Positions 26,789 through 36,101 of a stretch of DNA of 64,000 nt are shown in pieces. Under the pieces are notes generated by a model. It did no database searches. It was not told the origin of the DNA and saw only the letters and a program-made list of their open reading frames with translations. Origin of the DNA: JARYGU01 sp033795365 (GTDB lineage Bacteria > Pseudomonadota > Alphaproteobacteria > Rhizobiales > Rhizobiaceae); the NCBI GenBank assembly GCA_033795365.1, contig JARYGU010000003.1, positions 186,001 to 250,000 on the forward strand, written 5' to 3'. How positions within the stretch are numbered: position 1 is the stretch's first letter; every line of letters begins with the position of its first letter. The position numbers and the translations under genes were made by a program.

Positions 26789-27298
26789 TTGAATATTCTG
26801 AACCGCATCGCCAGCGACGTGCAGCTCATGTTCCGGCGTCCCGCCAGGACACAATATGCCGCGCTCTGCTACCGGTTCAAGAAGAAGCGCACCGAACTCG
26901 AAGTCCTCCTGATCACCAGCCGCGATACCGGCCGCTGGGTCATTCCCAAGGGGTGGCCGATGGCGGACCGCCCGCCCCACGCCGCCGCCGCCCGCGAGGC
27001 TTACGAGGAGGCCGGCGTCAAGGGCAAGGTCGGCGAAACGCCGATCGGCTCCTACGATTACCAGAAGGGCATGACCGACGGCTTCAAGGTCGGCTGCCTG
27101 GTGCAGGTTTACGCCCTCGAGGTCGACGATCTCTGCAAGAGCTACCCCGAGAAGGGCCAGCGGCGGATCGAGTGGGTCAGTTGCGAGGAAGCGGCGCGGC
27201 GCGTCAACGAACCGGGTCTGAGGGACCTGCTGGTCTCCTTCGAAAAGACGATGTTTTCGGCGGATGCCAGAGCAGCGGCAAAAAATGTCGAGCGCTGA
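26789..27298 (+). CDS. Nudix hydrolase, diphosphoinositol-polyphosphate-phosphohydrolase-like
   Basis: A 169-residue Nudix protein. The core catalytic helix REAYEEAGVKG is intact, preceded by WVIPKGWPMADRPPHAAA. The first Glu of the canonical box (G-x5-E) is replaced by Arg, a pattern that I recall in the rhizobial GWPM/GWPI group related to DIPP-type enzymes. These cleave nucleoside diphosphates linked to another moiety. Translation starts at a TTG behind AAGGAG. It stands alone between the GntR regulator and the Pit transporter. Confidence 0.85.
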   Translation: MNILNRIASDVQLMFRRPARTQYAALCYRFKKKRTELEVLLITSRDTGRWVIPKGWPMADRPPHAAAAREAYEEAGVKGKVGETPIGSYDYQKGMTDGFKVGCLVQVYALEVDDLCKSYPEKGQRRIEWVSCEEAARRVNEPGLRDLLVSFEKTMFSADARAAAKNVER

Positions 27299-27364
27299 AT
27301 TTCCGTCATATTGCTCTCAATGTCATGAAGCGATAGTGCCGTTTGCGACAACGGAGCATGTTTG

Positions 27365-28870
27365 ATGGCGAATTCGCAGGTGCGGCTGGTGAAGCCGACG
27401 CTGGACAAGGATCTGGACAAGCTGACCTTCAGCGAGCAGGCCACCCAGTTCGTGCTGCGCTCCTGGACGGGCGTGGGCATCGCGCTCGTGTTCATGATGC
27501 TCGCGATGGCGGTTGCAAGCGCCTTCGTCACCGGCACGCCCGGCAGCGCGATCGTCATCGCCGCCGCCGCGCTGGCCGGCTACATGGCGATGAACATCGG
27601 CGCCAACGACGTGACGAACAATGTCGGAGCCGCCGTCGGCGCGCGCGCGATGAGCATGACCGTCGCGCTGGTGATCGCCGCCGTCTTCGAGATCGCGGGC
27701 GCAGTCATCGCCGGCGGGCCTGTCATCCAGACCATCAATACCGGCATCGTCGATCAGTCCACTTTCGCGAACGACGAGGCCTTCGCCTGGGCGATGGTCG
27801 CAGCACTGGCCTCCGCTGCGCTCTGGATCAACATCGCGACCTTGATCAACGCCCCGATCTCGACGACCCACTCGCTCGTCGGCGGCGTGATCGGCGCCGG
27901 TGCGGCGGCGAGCGGGCTTCATAGCGTCGAGTGGAACTCCATCGCGCTCATCGTCGTCAGCTGGACCTTCTCGCCCGTTCTCGGCGGAGTGATCGCCGCA
28001 CTCTTTCTCGCCTTCATCAAGGAATTCATCATCTACCGCGAAGACAAGATCGCGGCGGCATGCAAATGGGTGCCGGTGCTGATCGCCTTCATGGCCGGCG
28101 CGTTCACGGCATTCCTTGCGCACAACGCTATCAACCAGATCTACGAGATATCGCTCGGCATGGCGCTTCTGACCGGCGTCATAGTCGGGGTTGCCGCCTA
28201 TTTCCTGGTAAATCCGATCGTCGCGCGGCACGCCGTCGGCCTGGACAACCGCAACCAGTCGCTTCGCACGCTGTTCCGTATCCCGCTGATCTGTTCCGCC
28301 GCCCTTCTGTCGTTCGCGCATGGTGCGAACGACGTGTCGAATGCGGTGGGGCCGCTTTTCGGCGTCGTCAGCGCGATGCAGGGTACGACCGCCTTCCAGG
28401 CGCCTTCCGGCATCCCGCTCTGGGTGCTCTTGATCGGCGCATTCGGGATATCCGTCGGCCTGCTGCTGTTCGGCCCGCGCCTGATCCGGCTCGTCGGCGA
28501 GCAGATCACCAAACTCAACCCGATGCGCGCCTTCTGCGTGGCGCTCTCGTCCGCGGTTGCGGTGCTGGCCGCCTCGGTGCTCGGCATTCCGGTTTCCACG
28601 ACCCATATCGCCATCGGCGCGGTTTTCGGCGTCGGCCTGTTTCGCGAATGGTATACCCGCAATTCGAAGCGGCGCCTCGAATATATCCGCAGCAAGGGCG
28701 CGACCGTCGCTCCGGAAAGGCCGCCGGCCAACCCGGAGGAAACGCGCCGGCGCTATCTCGTCCGCCGCTCGCACTTCATGACGATCGTCGCGGCCTGGAT
28801 CATCACGCTGCCGGCCTCGGCGGTCCTGTCGGCGGTGATCTTCCTGGTCCTCAACGCGCTCTTTACCTGA
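27365..28870 (+). CDS. Pit-family inorganic phosphate transporter
   Basis: A 501-residue multi-pass membrane protein of the PiT family, which imports phosphate (as metal-phosphate) by proton symport. Both halves carry the family signature: GANDVTNNVGAAVGARAM near residue 75 and GANDVSNAVGPLFGVVSAM near residue 325, the mark of the duplicated architecture. Two PISTTHSLVGG / PVSTTHIAIGAVFG motifs also match. There is no DUF47 regulator gene next to it, unlike the better-known pit operon of rhizobia. The start ATG 27365 is preferred to an adjacent TTG at 27362. The rsmE gene follows after 11 bases. Confidence 0.92.
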   Translation: MANSQVRLVKPTLDKDLDKLTFSEQATQFVLRSWTGVGIALVFMMLAMAVASAFVTGTPGSAIVIAAAALAGYMAMNIGANDVTNNVGAAVGARAMSMTVALVIAAVFEIAGAVIAGGPVIQTINTGIVDQSTFANDEAFAWAMVAALASAALWINIATLINAPISTTHSLVGGVIGAGAAASGLHSVEWNSIALIVVSWTFSPVLGGVIAALFLAFIKEFIIYREDKIAAACKWVPVLIAFMAGAFTAFLAHNAINQIYEISLGMALLTGVIVGVAAYFLVNPIVARHAVGLDNRNQSLRTLFRIPLICSAALLSFAHGANDVSNAVGPLFGVVSAMQGTTAFQAPSGIPLWVLLIGAFGISVGLLLFGPRLIRLVGEQITKLNPMRAFCVALSSAVAVLAASVLGIPVSTTHIAIGAVFGVGLFREWYTRNSKRRLEYIRSKGATVAPERPPANPEETRRRYLVRRSHFMTIVAAWIITLPASAVLSAVIFLVLNALFT

Positions 28871-28881
28871 GAGGTATCGCG

Positions 28882-29619
28882 ATGCGCGCGAATTACCGAA
28901 TGCAACGGCTTTTCGTCGACAGTGCGCTGCGCGAAGGCGCCGTCCACGAGGCCACCAGGGAGCAGTTCAACTATCTCGCCAATGTGCTGCGCTTCCAGGA
29001 GGGCGCCTCGGTGCTCGTCTTCAACGGATACGACGGCGAATGGCGGGCAGACATCTCCTTTCCGACCCGCAAGCGGCTGGTGCTCACCGCGGTCGAGCAA
29101 ACGCGCGAGCAGACGCCGCCCCCCGACCTGCAATACCTCTTTGCTCCGCTGAAGACCGGCCGCCTCGACTATCTCGTGCAGAAGGCCGTGGAGATGGGCG
29201 CGGGTATCCTGCAACCGGTGATGACCCAGCATGTGCAGGGCAGGATCACCAGCATCGAGCGGCTGGAAGCCAATGTGCTGGAGGCTGCGGAACAGTGCGG
29301 CATCCTCTCGATCCCCGCGGTCGCGCCGCCGCGCCGGCTCGACGAGCTTTTGCAGGAATGGCCGCGCGACCGGCGTATCATCTTTTGCGACGAGGGCCAT
29401 GAGAGCCAGAACCCGCTGCCGGTGCTGAGTGCGATCGGCGAGCGCAAGCTGGCGCTTCTGATCGGCCCGGAAGGCGGCTTTTCCGACGAGGAGCGCAGAC
29501 TGCTGCGGAGCCTCGATTTCGTCACGCCGATACCGCTCGGGCCGCGCATATTGCGGGCCGACACCGCCGCGGTCGCGGCGATGGCGATCATCCAGGCCGC
29601 CATCGGCGACTGGCGTTGA
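28882..29619 (+). CDS. rsmE: 16S rRNA (uracil-1498-N3)-methyltransferase
   Basis: A 245-residue RsmE that methylates U1498 of 16S rRNA using S-adenosylmethionine. The N-terminal PUA-like part begins NYRMQRLFVDSAL. The C-terminal SPOUT knot contains KAVEMGAGILQPV, LLIGPEGGFSDEER and LGPRILRADTAAVAAMA, all diagnostic. GAGG lies just before the start codon, and the gene follows the Pit transporter by 11 bases, so cotranscription is likely. Confidence 0.95.
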   Translation: MRANYRMQRLFVDSALREGAVHEATREQFNYLANVLRFQEGASVLVFNGYDGEWRADISFPTRKRLVLTAVEQTREQTPPPDLQYLFAPLKTGRLDYLVQKAVEMGAGILQPVMTQHVQGRITSIERLEANVLEAAEQCGILSIPAVAPPRRLDELLQEWPRDRRIIFCDEGHESQNPLPVLSAIGERKLALLIGPEGGFSDEERRLLRSLDFVTPIPLGPRILRADTAAVAAMAIIQAAIGDWR

Positions 29620-29769
29620 AAGCGCGGGGGACACACAAGCCCGGCGAGAGACTTTTGGTTCTATCTTTTTGATCATGCTTTGAAAGAAATTTGCTTGCAC
29701 CGTATCTTAATCCGGTCCAAGCACCTCACGCCCGCTTCCGCAGGCTTATCCATTCAGAAGAAGACATCC

Positions 29770-31143
29770 ATGGCCCGTGACACAACCGACCAGACGCCGG
29801 TTCGCTCGACAGCAGAGATGACGGACTATCTCGCTTCCGGCTGCAAGCCGAAAGAGAAGTTCCGCATCGGCACCGAGCATGAGAAATTCGTCTTCTTCAC
29901 CGCCGACCACGGCCCGGTTCCGTATTTCGGCGACCGCAGCATTTCGGCGCTTCTGACGGGTATGCAGCAGAAGACCGGATGGGAGCCTATTCTGGACGGC
30001 GACAACATCATCGGCCTTGCCGAACCCACCGGCATGGGCGCCATCTCGCTGGAGCCCGGCGGCCAGTTCGAGCTCTCCGGCGCCCCGCTTGAGAACCTGC
30101 ACGAGACCTGCAAGGAATCGAACCAGCACCTGGCGACGCTGCGCGAAATCGCCGAACCGCTCGGCATCCGCTTCCTCGGCATGGGCGGCAGCCCGAAATG
30201 GACCTTCGCCGAAACGCCGCACATGCCGAAATCGCGCTACGAGATCATGACCCGCTATATGCCGAAGGTCGGCAGCAAGGGTCTCGACATGATGTATCGC
30301 ACCTGCACGATCCAGGTTAACCTCGATTTCTCCTCCGAAGCCGACATGCGGCGCAAGATGCAGGTGTCGCTGAAGCTGCAGCCGCTCGCCACCGCGCTCT
30401 TCGCAAGCTCGCCCTTCACCGACGGCAAGCCGAACGGGCTGCTTTCCTGGCGCGGCGACATCTGGCGCGATACCGACAACAACCGCGCCGGCATTCTGCC
30501 CTTCGCCTTCTCCCCGGATTTCGGCTTTGCGGACTATGTCGAATGGGCGCTCGACATTCCGATGTATTTCATCGTGCGCGATGGGAAATATCGCGACTGC
30601 ACGAACATCACCTTCCGCCAGTTCATGGACGGCGCCCTGAAGGGCGAGATCGCCGACTGGCAGCCGAACATGGGCGACTGGACCAACCACCTGTCGACGC
30701 TGTTCCCGGACGTAAGGCTGAAGCGCTTTCTGGAGATGCGCGGCGCCGACGGCGGTCCCTGGCGGCGCATCTGTGCCCTGCCGGCCTTCTGGGTCGGCCT
30801 TCTCTACGACGATGCGGCCCTCGATGCGGCGGAAGCGCTGACGCGCGACTGGAGCTCTGAGGAGGTGCTTGCGATGCGCAACGCCGTTCCCGAAAAGGCG
30901 CTGAGTGCCGAACATCGCGGCAAGCCGCTTCTGGAGCTTGCCCGCGAGGTCGTGAATATCGCCCGCGCCGGGCTGAATGCGCGCAATCGCGTGAATGGGG
31001 AAGGCATCGGCGAAGCGCATTTCCTGGCGCCGCTCGAGGAAGTGATCGCGAAGAAATCGACACTCGCCGAAGACATGCTCTCGCTCTATCACGGCCGCTG
31101 GAACGGGACGGTCGAGCCCGTCTTTTCCGAATATCAATACTGA
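29770..31143 (+). CDS. gshA: glutamate-cysteine ligase
   Basis: A 457-residue glutamate-cysteine ligase of the plant/alphaproteobacterial type, making gamma-glutamylcysteine for glutathione. The motifs RIGTEHEKFVF, ISLEPGGQFELSGAP, MGGSPKWTFAETPHMPKSRY and RTCTIQVNLDFSSE match the family, and the length is normal. It has its own 150-base upstream region. Glutathione made here would feed the two glutathione S-transferases in this window. GNAT-family acetyltransferase is convergent on its 3' side. Confidence 0.95.
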   Translation: MARDTTDQTPVRSTAEMTDYLASGCKPKEKFRIGTEHEKFVFFTADHGPVPYFGDRSISALLTGMQQKTGWEPILDGDNIIGLAEPTGMGAISLEPGGQFELSGAPLENLHETCKESNQHLATLREIAEPLGIRFLGMGGSPKWTFAETPHMPKSRYEIMTRYMPKVGSKGLDMMYRTCTIQVNLDFSSEADMRRKMQVSLKLQPLATALFASSPFTDGKPNGLLSWRGDIWRDTDNNRAGILPFAFSPDFGFADYVEWALDIPMYFIVRDGKYRDCTNITFRQFMDGALKGEIADWQPNMGDWTNHLSTLFPDVRLKRFLEMRGADGGPWRRICALPAFWVGLLYDDAALDAAEALTRDWSSEEVLAMRNAVPEKALSAEHRGKPLLELAREVVNIARAGLNARNRVNGEGIGEAHFLAPLEEVIAKKSTLAEDMLSLYHGRWNGTVEPVFSEYQY

Positions 31144-31152
31144 GGCGCCCGC

Positions 31153-31584
31153 TCAGAACCGCTTCTTGAGAAAATACCGCGGAACGGCATTCGGTCCGCC
31201 TTCGAGTTCCCCGAACACCTCGTAGCCGAGCTTTTCGTAGAACGGTCTCGCCTGGAATTCGAAGGTGTCCAGCCAGACGCCGAGATAGCCGCGGGCGCGG
31301 GCGATATTCTCCGCCTCAAGCATCAGACGCGAGCCGAGGCCCTGCCCGCGATAGCGATCAGGTATAGCGAGATACTTCACGAAGGCCCAGCCGTAGCCGT
31401 CGACGCCGTAGAGCCCGCCGACGATTTCCTGTGTGTCCGGCTCGCGGACGAGAACGGCGAAGTCGGGTTTGTCCTCCACCGCGCCCTTATGGGCCTCGTT
31501 ATAGCTGTCGAGCGTCGCGACGATTGCCGCGCACTGATCCGGCTCGGGGTTTTCCGCGATTATTTCGATGACGAGCTTTCCCAT
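31153..31584 (-). CDS. GNAT-family N-acetyltransferase
   Basis: A 143-residue GNAT acetyltransferase. The acetyl-CoA-binding motif A is YLAIPDRYRGQGLGSRLMLEAE (split: the R-x-x-G-x-G/A core is RGQGLG), and motif B is FYEKLGYEVFGE, a common ending for this family. The substrate cannot be read from the sequence. The start giving MGKLVIEIIAEN is chosen; upstream ATGs in the same frame (up to 31671) have no better ribosome site. It is convergent with gshA, ten bases apart. Confidence 0.8.
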   Translation of the reverse strand: MGKLVIEIIAENPEPDQCAAIVATLDSYNEAHKGAVEDKPDFAVLVREPDTQEIVGGLYGVDGYGWAFVKYLAIPDRYRGQGLGSRLMLEAENIARARGYLGVWLDTFEFQARPFYEKLGYEVFGELEGGPNAVPRYFLKKRF

Positions 31585-31777
31585 TCGGGCCGATTCCAGG
31601 TTGAAGCGAGCTGCGAGCATAGGCAACGGCAGGCGGCTTGGGGAGCGGGCAATCGGCTTCATGCACGACAATCGTTTCGCACATCCTCTTCTCTGGAGAA
31701 GAAAAAGCGGTTTGCACCGGGTTTTTCGCCGTTATAGTGCGAGGAACGTGGTCGTTTGCCTGCGGGGGGAACCGGAT

Positions 31778-32626
31778 ATGATTCCGCTTTTTGACATGAT
31801 CATGCAGGCGCAGAACGGCCATGCCATCGACGTCATGGCCAAGCAGTTCGGGCTTGCTCAGGAACAGGCCGTAAAGGCGATGGCGGCCCTGACGCCCGCA
31901 TTCGCGGAGGGCTTCAAGCGCAACGCCTCGAATCCCTACGACTTCGCGGCCTTCATGACCGCGCTGACCTCCGGCAATTACGCGAAATATTTCGAGGACA
32001 TGGGCAAGGCCTTCACGCCGCAGGGCATGGCTGAAGGAAACGACATCCTCGGGCAGCTTTTCGGCTCCAAGGAGGTCTCCCGGGCAATCGCGGCACAGGC
32101 CGCGCAGATCACCGGCATCGGCCAGGAGATATACAAGCAGATGCTGCCGGTGATGGCCGACACGATCATGGGCGGGCTCTTCAAGCAGGCCATGGCGCCG
32201 TTCACTGGCGGGGGAAGCGCTTCGGGCGCAGGCAATCCCATGGCTGACTTCATGCGGCAGTGGATGGAAGCGACGGGCATGGCGAAGAAGCCGGAGCCCG
32301 CGGCCAATCCTTTCGACAATCCGTTTGCGCAGGCCATGCAGGATTTTCTTGCCGCAGCCGGCAACGCGAAGGAGGGCAAGCTGGCCCCCTTCGCCGGCAA
32401 TCCCTTCGCCAAGGCCTTTCAAGACATGATGGCCGGCATGGCGAACGGGGGCGGCGCGGCAAAGACCAGCGAAAAACCCGAGCTTTCAGCCAACCCGGCC
32501 GGCGATTCTTTCGGCAAGCTCTTCAACACGATGTTCGATGCCGGCGTCGAGATGCAGAAGGACTACCAGAAGAACATCGCGGCCATCCTGGCGACGATGC
32601 AAAAGCCGCCCGAAAAAAAGCCCTGA
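31778..32626 (+). CDS. DUF937 domain protein
   Basis: A 282-residue protein starting MIPLFDMIMQAQNG with an N-terminal DUF937 region of repeated helices (AMDVMAKQFGLAQEQAVKAM-like, then LTSGNYAKYFEDMGKAF). The second half is Ala/Gly/Pro-rich and has repeated NPF(A/D) motifs (NPFDNPFAQAMQDF, NPFAKAFQDMM). No signal peptide, membrane helix or catalytic motif is seen. The start follows a GGGGGGA ribosome site. DUF937 proteins have no established function. Confidence 0.75.
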   Translation: MIPLFDMIMQAQNGHAIDVMAKQFGLAQEQAVKAMAALTPAFAEGFKRNASNPYDFAAFMTALTSGNYAKYFEDMGKAFTPQGMAEGNDILGQLFGSKEVSRAIAAQAAQITGIGQEIYKQMLPVMADTIMGGLFKQAMAPFTGGGSASGAGNPMADFMRQWMEATGMAKKPEPAANPFDNPFAQAMQDFLAAAGNAKEGKLAPFAGNPFAKAFQDMMAGMANGGGAAKTSEKPELSANPAGDSFGKLFNTMFDAGVEMQKDYQKNIAAILATMQKPPEKKP

Positions 32627-32643
32627 CCGCCGAATCCGCGCGC

Positions 32644-32683
32644 AAAAAAACCCGGCGACGACTTTTCAGGGTCATGCGCCGGG
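32644..32683 (-). terminator. intrinsic terminator for the minus-strand DUF1127 transcript
   Basis: Read on the minus strand, CCCGGCG and CGCCGGG close a hairpin (32651-32683) that runs directly into seven Ts (32650-32644). It is about 140 bases beyond the DUF1127 stop codon, so the transcript would have a long 3' end. Confidence 0.7.
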
Positions 32684-32726
32684 CAAGCGGCAGGGCTATT
32701 GGCTCTTACCCTGCGGGGAAGTCTGA

Positions 32727-32763
32727 CACGGACGCCTGAAGCCGATGGCAGGAAGCGTCCGTG
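32727..32763. repeat. 9-bp inverted repeat downstream of DUF1127 gene
   Basis: CACGGACGC (32727-32735) and GCGTCCGTG (32755-32763) are perfect inverted copies 19 bases apart. They sit between the DUF1127 stop codon and its terminator and may fold in the 3' untranslated region. Confidence 0.4.
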
Positions 32764-32819
32764 CGGAATTCGGTCATCACGGCCGCGCTCGCATCGGGGA
32801 CGCGGGCACGGCGATAAAG

Positions 32820-33116
32820 TCAATCGATGCGGCCGCTCCTCAGATGACGGCGGGCGCGCTCGCGCGCCGCGATCGTAAGGTGCAGGCCCGGATCGGCGAA
32901 GAACGAAGAGGCCATCGCTTCGCGAACGTCTTCCCGACGCAGCCCGATGTCAAGGAGCTGATGATCGTCGAACTCGCTGAGGCGAAGCGTCACGGACCGG
33001 TTTCGCCATGCGCGCAGGATAGTCGCCGCCGTGTTGTAGATGCGGACGACAAGGCTCGGGGCCGGCTTGCGGGCAACGGCGAGATCCAGTTCCAGTCTGC
33101 GGTCGATCATGCGCAT
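32820..33116 (-). CDS. DUF1127 domain protein
   Basis: A 98-residue basic protein. The C-terminal half holds a DUF1127 domain (RAWRNRSVTLRLSEFDDHQLLDIGLRREDV, read in pieces: R-L-S-x-F-D-D-H-x-L-x-D-I-G-L-x-R-x-D). Short DUF1127 proteins in Agrobacterium and related bacteria influence phosphate/carbon metabolism and RNA turnover. The start MRMIDRRLELDL follows AAAGGAGAAG and is preferred to a start 19 codons upstream. It is a single-gene unit with a hairpin terminator, divergent from the LysR gene. Confidence 0.8.
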   Translation of the reverse strand: MRMIDRRLELDLAVARKPAPSLVVRIYNTAATILRAWRNRSVTLRLSEFDDHQLLDIGLRREDVREAMASSFFADPGLHLTIAARERARRHLRSGRID

Positions 33117-33323
33117 GGCACTTCTCCTTTCCGGCACGCGTCTCCATCCTCCACGATGAGGCGGCGTGTCCATGATCGTTGTCGATATCTCGACGGAAGG
33201 TATTTTCCCGCCGGAACAAAAGCCGTTTCCGCCGGGAGGTCTTAGGCGGCGTGCGGCTTCTGCAGGGCGCGGCTCAGGCGGCTTCGTTGCCGCTCACCGT
33301 GTGTGTTTTTTTCGCAGAATCAC

Positions 33324-33364
33324 ATTGATCAGTCCAACGAATGTTTCTAATAATATTGATCAAT
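33324..33364. promoter_or_regulatory. repeated ATTGATCA sites upstream of LysR gene
   Basis: ATTGATCA occurs at 33324-33331 and again at 33355-33362, where it extends to the perfect palindrome ATTGATCAAT (33355-33364). The copies are 31 bases apart, close to three helical turns, in an AT-rich stretch ending 20 bases before the LysR start codon. This looks like an operator for autoregulation. Confidence 0.5.
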
Positions 33365-33384
33365 CAATCTTATGGGTTACCGTT

Positions 33385-34338
33385 ATGTCCGCTCCGCTCG
33401 ACATCGACCAGCTCCACACCTTCGTCGCCATCGCCGATACCGGCAGCTTCACCAAGGCCGCCGACCGCGTGTTCAAGACGCAGTCGGCCGTTTCCATGCA
33501 GATGCGGCGGCTGGAGGAGCGGATCGGAAAGCAGCTTTTCATGAAAGACGGTCGCGGCAACCGGCTGACTGCGGAGGGCGACCGGCTGCTCAATTACGCC
33601 CGCCGCATGATCCGGCTCAACAACGAGGCGATCGCCGCCTTCGACGACAACCGGCTCGAAGGGACGCTCCGGATCGGCACGCCGGACGATTACGCCGACC
33701 GATACATGCCGGAAATCATCATGCGGTTTGCCAAGACGCATCCCAATGTCGAGCTCTATATCGTCTGCGAACCCTCGGTCGATCTCGGCGAACGGATGAA
33801 CAAGGGCGAGCTCGATATCGCGCTGGTGACGCACAATCCGCGCCAGCGCCAGTCCGACGTGGTGCGCACCGAGCCGCTCTGCTGGGTCATGTCGGCCAAC
33901 CATCCGCTGCCGGAGAATGCGCCGGTGCCACTCGCGGTCGGGCGGCGGGATTGCCAATGGCGCCAGATCGCCTGCGCCGCGCTCGATTCGGTCGGACGAG
34001 ACTATCAGGTGCTCTTCACGAGCTGGTCCTCGACGGTGGTGGCGGCTGCCGTCATGGCCGGCATGGCGGTATCGGTGCTGCCGGAATCGGCACTTCGCCC
34101 CGGCATGAAGGTGCTGACGCAGGCCGACGGTTTCCCGCCGCTCGCTCCGGTGCAGATCGGCATCATGAAGCGGCCGGGGCTCTCCCCGTCCCTCATGAAC
34201 GCGATCACCAGCCATATCACGGCCTGTCTCGACAACATCTCGCCGCTCGCCGTCAACGACGACCTGCCGGAGGCCGACGTCAAGGTCTTTCCACGCCTGC
34301 CGCGTCTGAGGCCGGGCCATATCCTTCCCGGCTGGTAG
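33385..34338 (+). CDS. LysR-family transcriptional regulator
   Basis: A 317-residue LysR-type regulator. The DNA-binding domain (LDIDQLHTFVAIADTGSFTK, then TQSAVSMQMRRLEERIGKQLF) is followed by a linker helix and a periplasmic-binding-like effector domain (LRIGTPDDYADRYMPEI; ELDIALVTHNP; VMAGMAVSVLPESAL). The C terminus has a Pro/Arg-rich tail (KVFPRLPRLRPGH). Its target is unknown; it faces katA convergently. A relation to LsrB-type redox regulators was considered, but the cysteine positions (128, 166, 190, 197, 281) do not clearly fit. Paired ATTGATCA elements lie upstream. Confidence 0.85.
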   Translation: MSAPLDIDQLHTFVAIADTGSFTKAADRVFKTQSAVSMQMRRLEERIGKQLFMKDGRGNRLTAEGDRLLNYARRMIRLNNEAIAAFDDNRLEGTLRIGTPDDYADRYMPEIIMRFAKTHPNVELYIVCEPSVDLGERMNKGELDIALVTHNPRQRQSDVVRTEPLCWVMSANHPLPENAPVPLAVGRRDCQWRQIACAALDSVGRDYQVLFTSWSSTVVAAAVMAGMAVSVLPESALRPGMKVLTQADGFPPLAPVQIGIMKRPGLSPSLMNAITSHITACLDNISPLAVNDDLPEADVKVFPRLPRLRPGHILPGW

Positions 34339-34376
34339 CCGTCAATCTGCCTGCGGGAGGCCAACATGCGGATACG

Positions 34377-34417
34377 AAAAGGCCGGGCGCCCGACGGAAA
34401 CCCGGCCTTTCGCTTTT
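34377..34417. terminator. bidirectional terminator between LysR gene and katA
   Basis: AAAGGCCGGG (34378-34387) pairs perfectly with CCCGGCCTTT (34401-34410). T-rich bases follow on the plus strand (to 34417) and on the minus strand the stem runs into TTTTCG. It lies between two convergent genes and can serve both. Confidence 0.85.
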
Positions 34418-34432
34418 CATGTGCCGTCTGCC

Positions 34433-35926
34433 TTACTCGGCGGCGGCCGGGGAGGCGCTGATCGTGTCGACCTTGTAGCCGTGCTGCTTTTCGAGCGTGG
34501 CGCGCACACCCTTTTCGTAATCCTCGTGCACGAGCTTGTAGTGAGCGAGCTGGCGTTCGAGGATTTCGCCGGGGACACCGCCCATCGCAGCGGCGATGTT
34601 GGAGAACAGGCGCGCCTTCTGGGCGTCATCGAAAAGGTTGAAGAGCGCGCGGGGCTGCGAGTAGTCGTCGTTGCCGTCGCGGTGGTTGTAGCGGTCCATG
34701 TCGCCGGAGATCTTCAACGGCGGCTCAAGGACGACCGGCTTTTCCGCAGCCGATCCCGAAACCGAATTCGGCTCGTAATAGGCGTCGACATTGCCGGTCT
34801 TCTGGCCGATGAAGTTCATCTGGCCGTCCTTGTGGTAGTGATGGACCGGACAGCGCGGAGCGTTGACCGGCAGCGCTTCGTAATGCGTGCCGAGGCGGTA
34901 GCGGTGGGCGTCGGCATAGGAGAAGACGCGGGCCTGCAGCATCTTGTCCGGCGAATGGCCGATGCCCGGAACGATGTTCGACGGCGAGAAGGCGACCTGC
35001 TCGATCTCGGCGAAGTAGTTTTCCGGGTTGCGGTTCAATTCGAGGACGCCGATGTCGATCGGCGGATATTCGCCGTGCGGCCACACCTTGGTAAGGTCGA
35101 AGGGATTGTAGGAGGTCGTCTCGGCTTCGGCCTCTGGCATGATCTGCACCTGAACGGTCCAGCGTGGGAACTCGCCCTTCTCGATGGCGCCGAACAGGGC
35201 TTCCTGGTAGCCCTCGCGGGTCTTGCCGATGATAGCCTCGCCTTCCTCATTGGTGTAGTGCGCGTGGCCCTGCCGGGTCTTGAAGTGGAACTTCACCCAG
35301 AAGCGCTCGCCGGCGTCGTTCCAGAACGAGTAGGTATGCGAGCCGTAGCCGTTCATGTGCATCGGCGTGGTCGGCAGGCCGCGGTCGGAGAAGAGGATCG
35401 TCGTCTGATGCAGGCTTTCCGGAGACAGCGACCAAAAGTCCCACATGGCGGTCGCGGAACGCAGGTTGGTCTTCGGATGGCGCTTCTGCGTGTGGATGAA
35501 ATCCGGGAACTTGTAGGGGTCGCGGACGAAGAAGACCGGCGTATTGTTGCCGACGAGATCCCAATTGCCTTCCTCGGTGTAGAACTTCAGCGCGAAACCG
35601 CGGACGTCGCGTTCATGGTCTGCGGCGCCGAGCTCGCCGGCAACGGTCGAGAAGCGGGCGATCATCGGCGTTTCGGCGCCCGGCTGCAGCGCTTTTGCGC
35701 GGGTGTATTTGGAGATGTCGCCGGTGATCTTCAGCGTGCCATAGGCACCCCAGCCCTTGGCGTGAACGACACGCTCGGGAATGCGCTCGCGGTTCTGATG
35801 GGCGAGCTTCTCGATGAGCTGGTAGTCCTGCAGCATGACGCCGCCGCGCGGGCCGGCCGTCAGCGAGTTCTGATTGTCACCGATCGGCGCGCCGGCCGTC
35901 GTGGTCATCGTGGGGCGATCAGACAT
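34433..35926 (-). CDS. katA: catalase (monofunctional haem catalase)
   Basis: A 497-residue clade-type haem catalase that breaks down hydrogen peroxide. The catalytic His lies in ERVVHAKGWGAYG, the distal Asn region in GNNTPVFFVRDP, and the proximal haem-ligand Tyr in RVFSYADAHRYRLG. The length is normal for the small-subunit class. ATG 35926 follows AAGGAGGATCCC. It is divergent from oxyR across a 213-base gap with an OxyR-like tetrad site, the same arrangement as katA-oxyR in Sinorhizobium, so peroxide induction by OxyR is likely. Confidence 0.95.
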   Translation of the reverse strand: MSDRPTMTTTAGAPIGDNQNSLTAGPRGGVMLQDYQLIEKLAHQNRERIPERVVHAKGWGAYGTLKITGDISKYTRAKALQPGAETPMIARFSTVAGELGAADHERDVRGFALKFYTEEGNWDLVGNNTPVFFVRDPYKFPDFIHTQKRHPKTNLRSATAMWDFWSLSPESLHQTTILFSDRGLPTTPMHMNGYGSHTYSFWNDAGERFWVKFHFKTRQGHAHYTNEEGEAIIGKTREGYQEALFGAIEKGEFPRWTVQVQIMPEAEAETTSYNPFDLTKVWPHGEYPPIDIGVLELNRNPENYFAEIEQVAFSPSNIVPGIGHSPDKMLQARVFSYADAHRYRLGTHYEALPVNAPRCPVHHYHKDGQMNFIGQKTGNVDAYYEPNSVSGSAAEKPVVLEPPLKISGDMDRYNHRDGNDDYSQPRALFNLFDDAQKARLFSNIAAAMGGVPGEILERQLAHYKLVHEDYEKGVRATLEKQHGYKVDTISASPAAAE

Positions 35927-36101
35927 GGGATCCTCCTTGTTTCGATCGTATCCAAGCCCGGGCGTGCAACGCGGGAACCGTTGGCACGCGCCGGGAATTG
36001 CGGCATTCAGGGTGCATGGCTTTGGCACGAGGATGACAAGGCCGCCTTACCCTAGAACTTTTCTAACAAGCTGTTTTCCCACCTCGCCATGATAATTTCC
36101 A

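Noticed and set aside
33385..34338. LsrB identity for the LysR regulator near katA
   Set aside because: N-terminal likeness is general to the family, and the cysteine positions do not match those I recall for LsrB.
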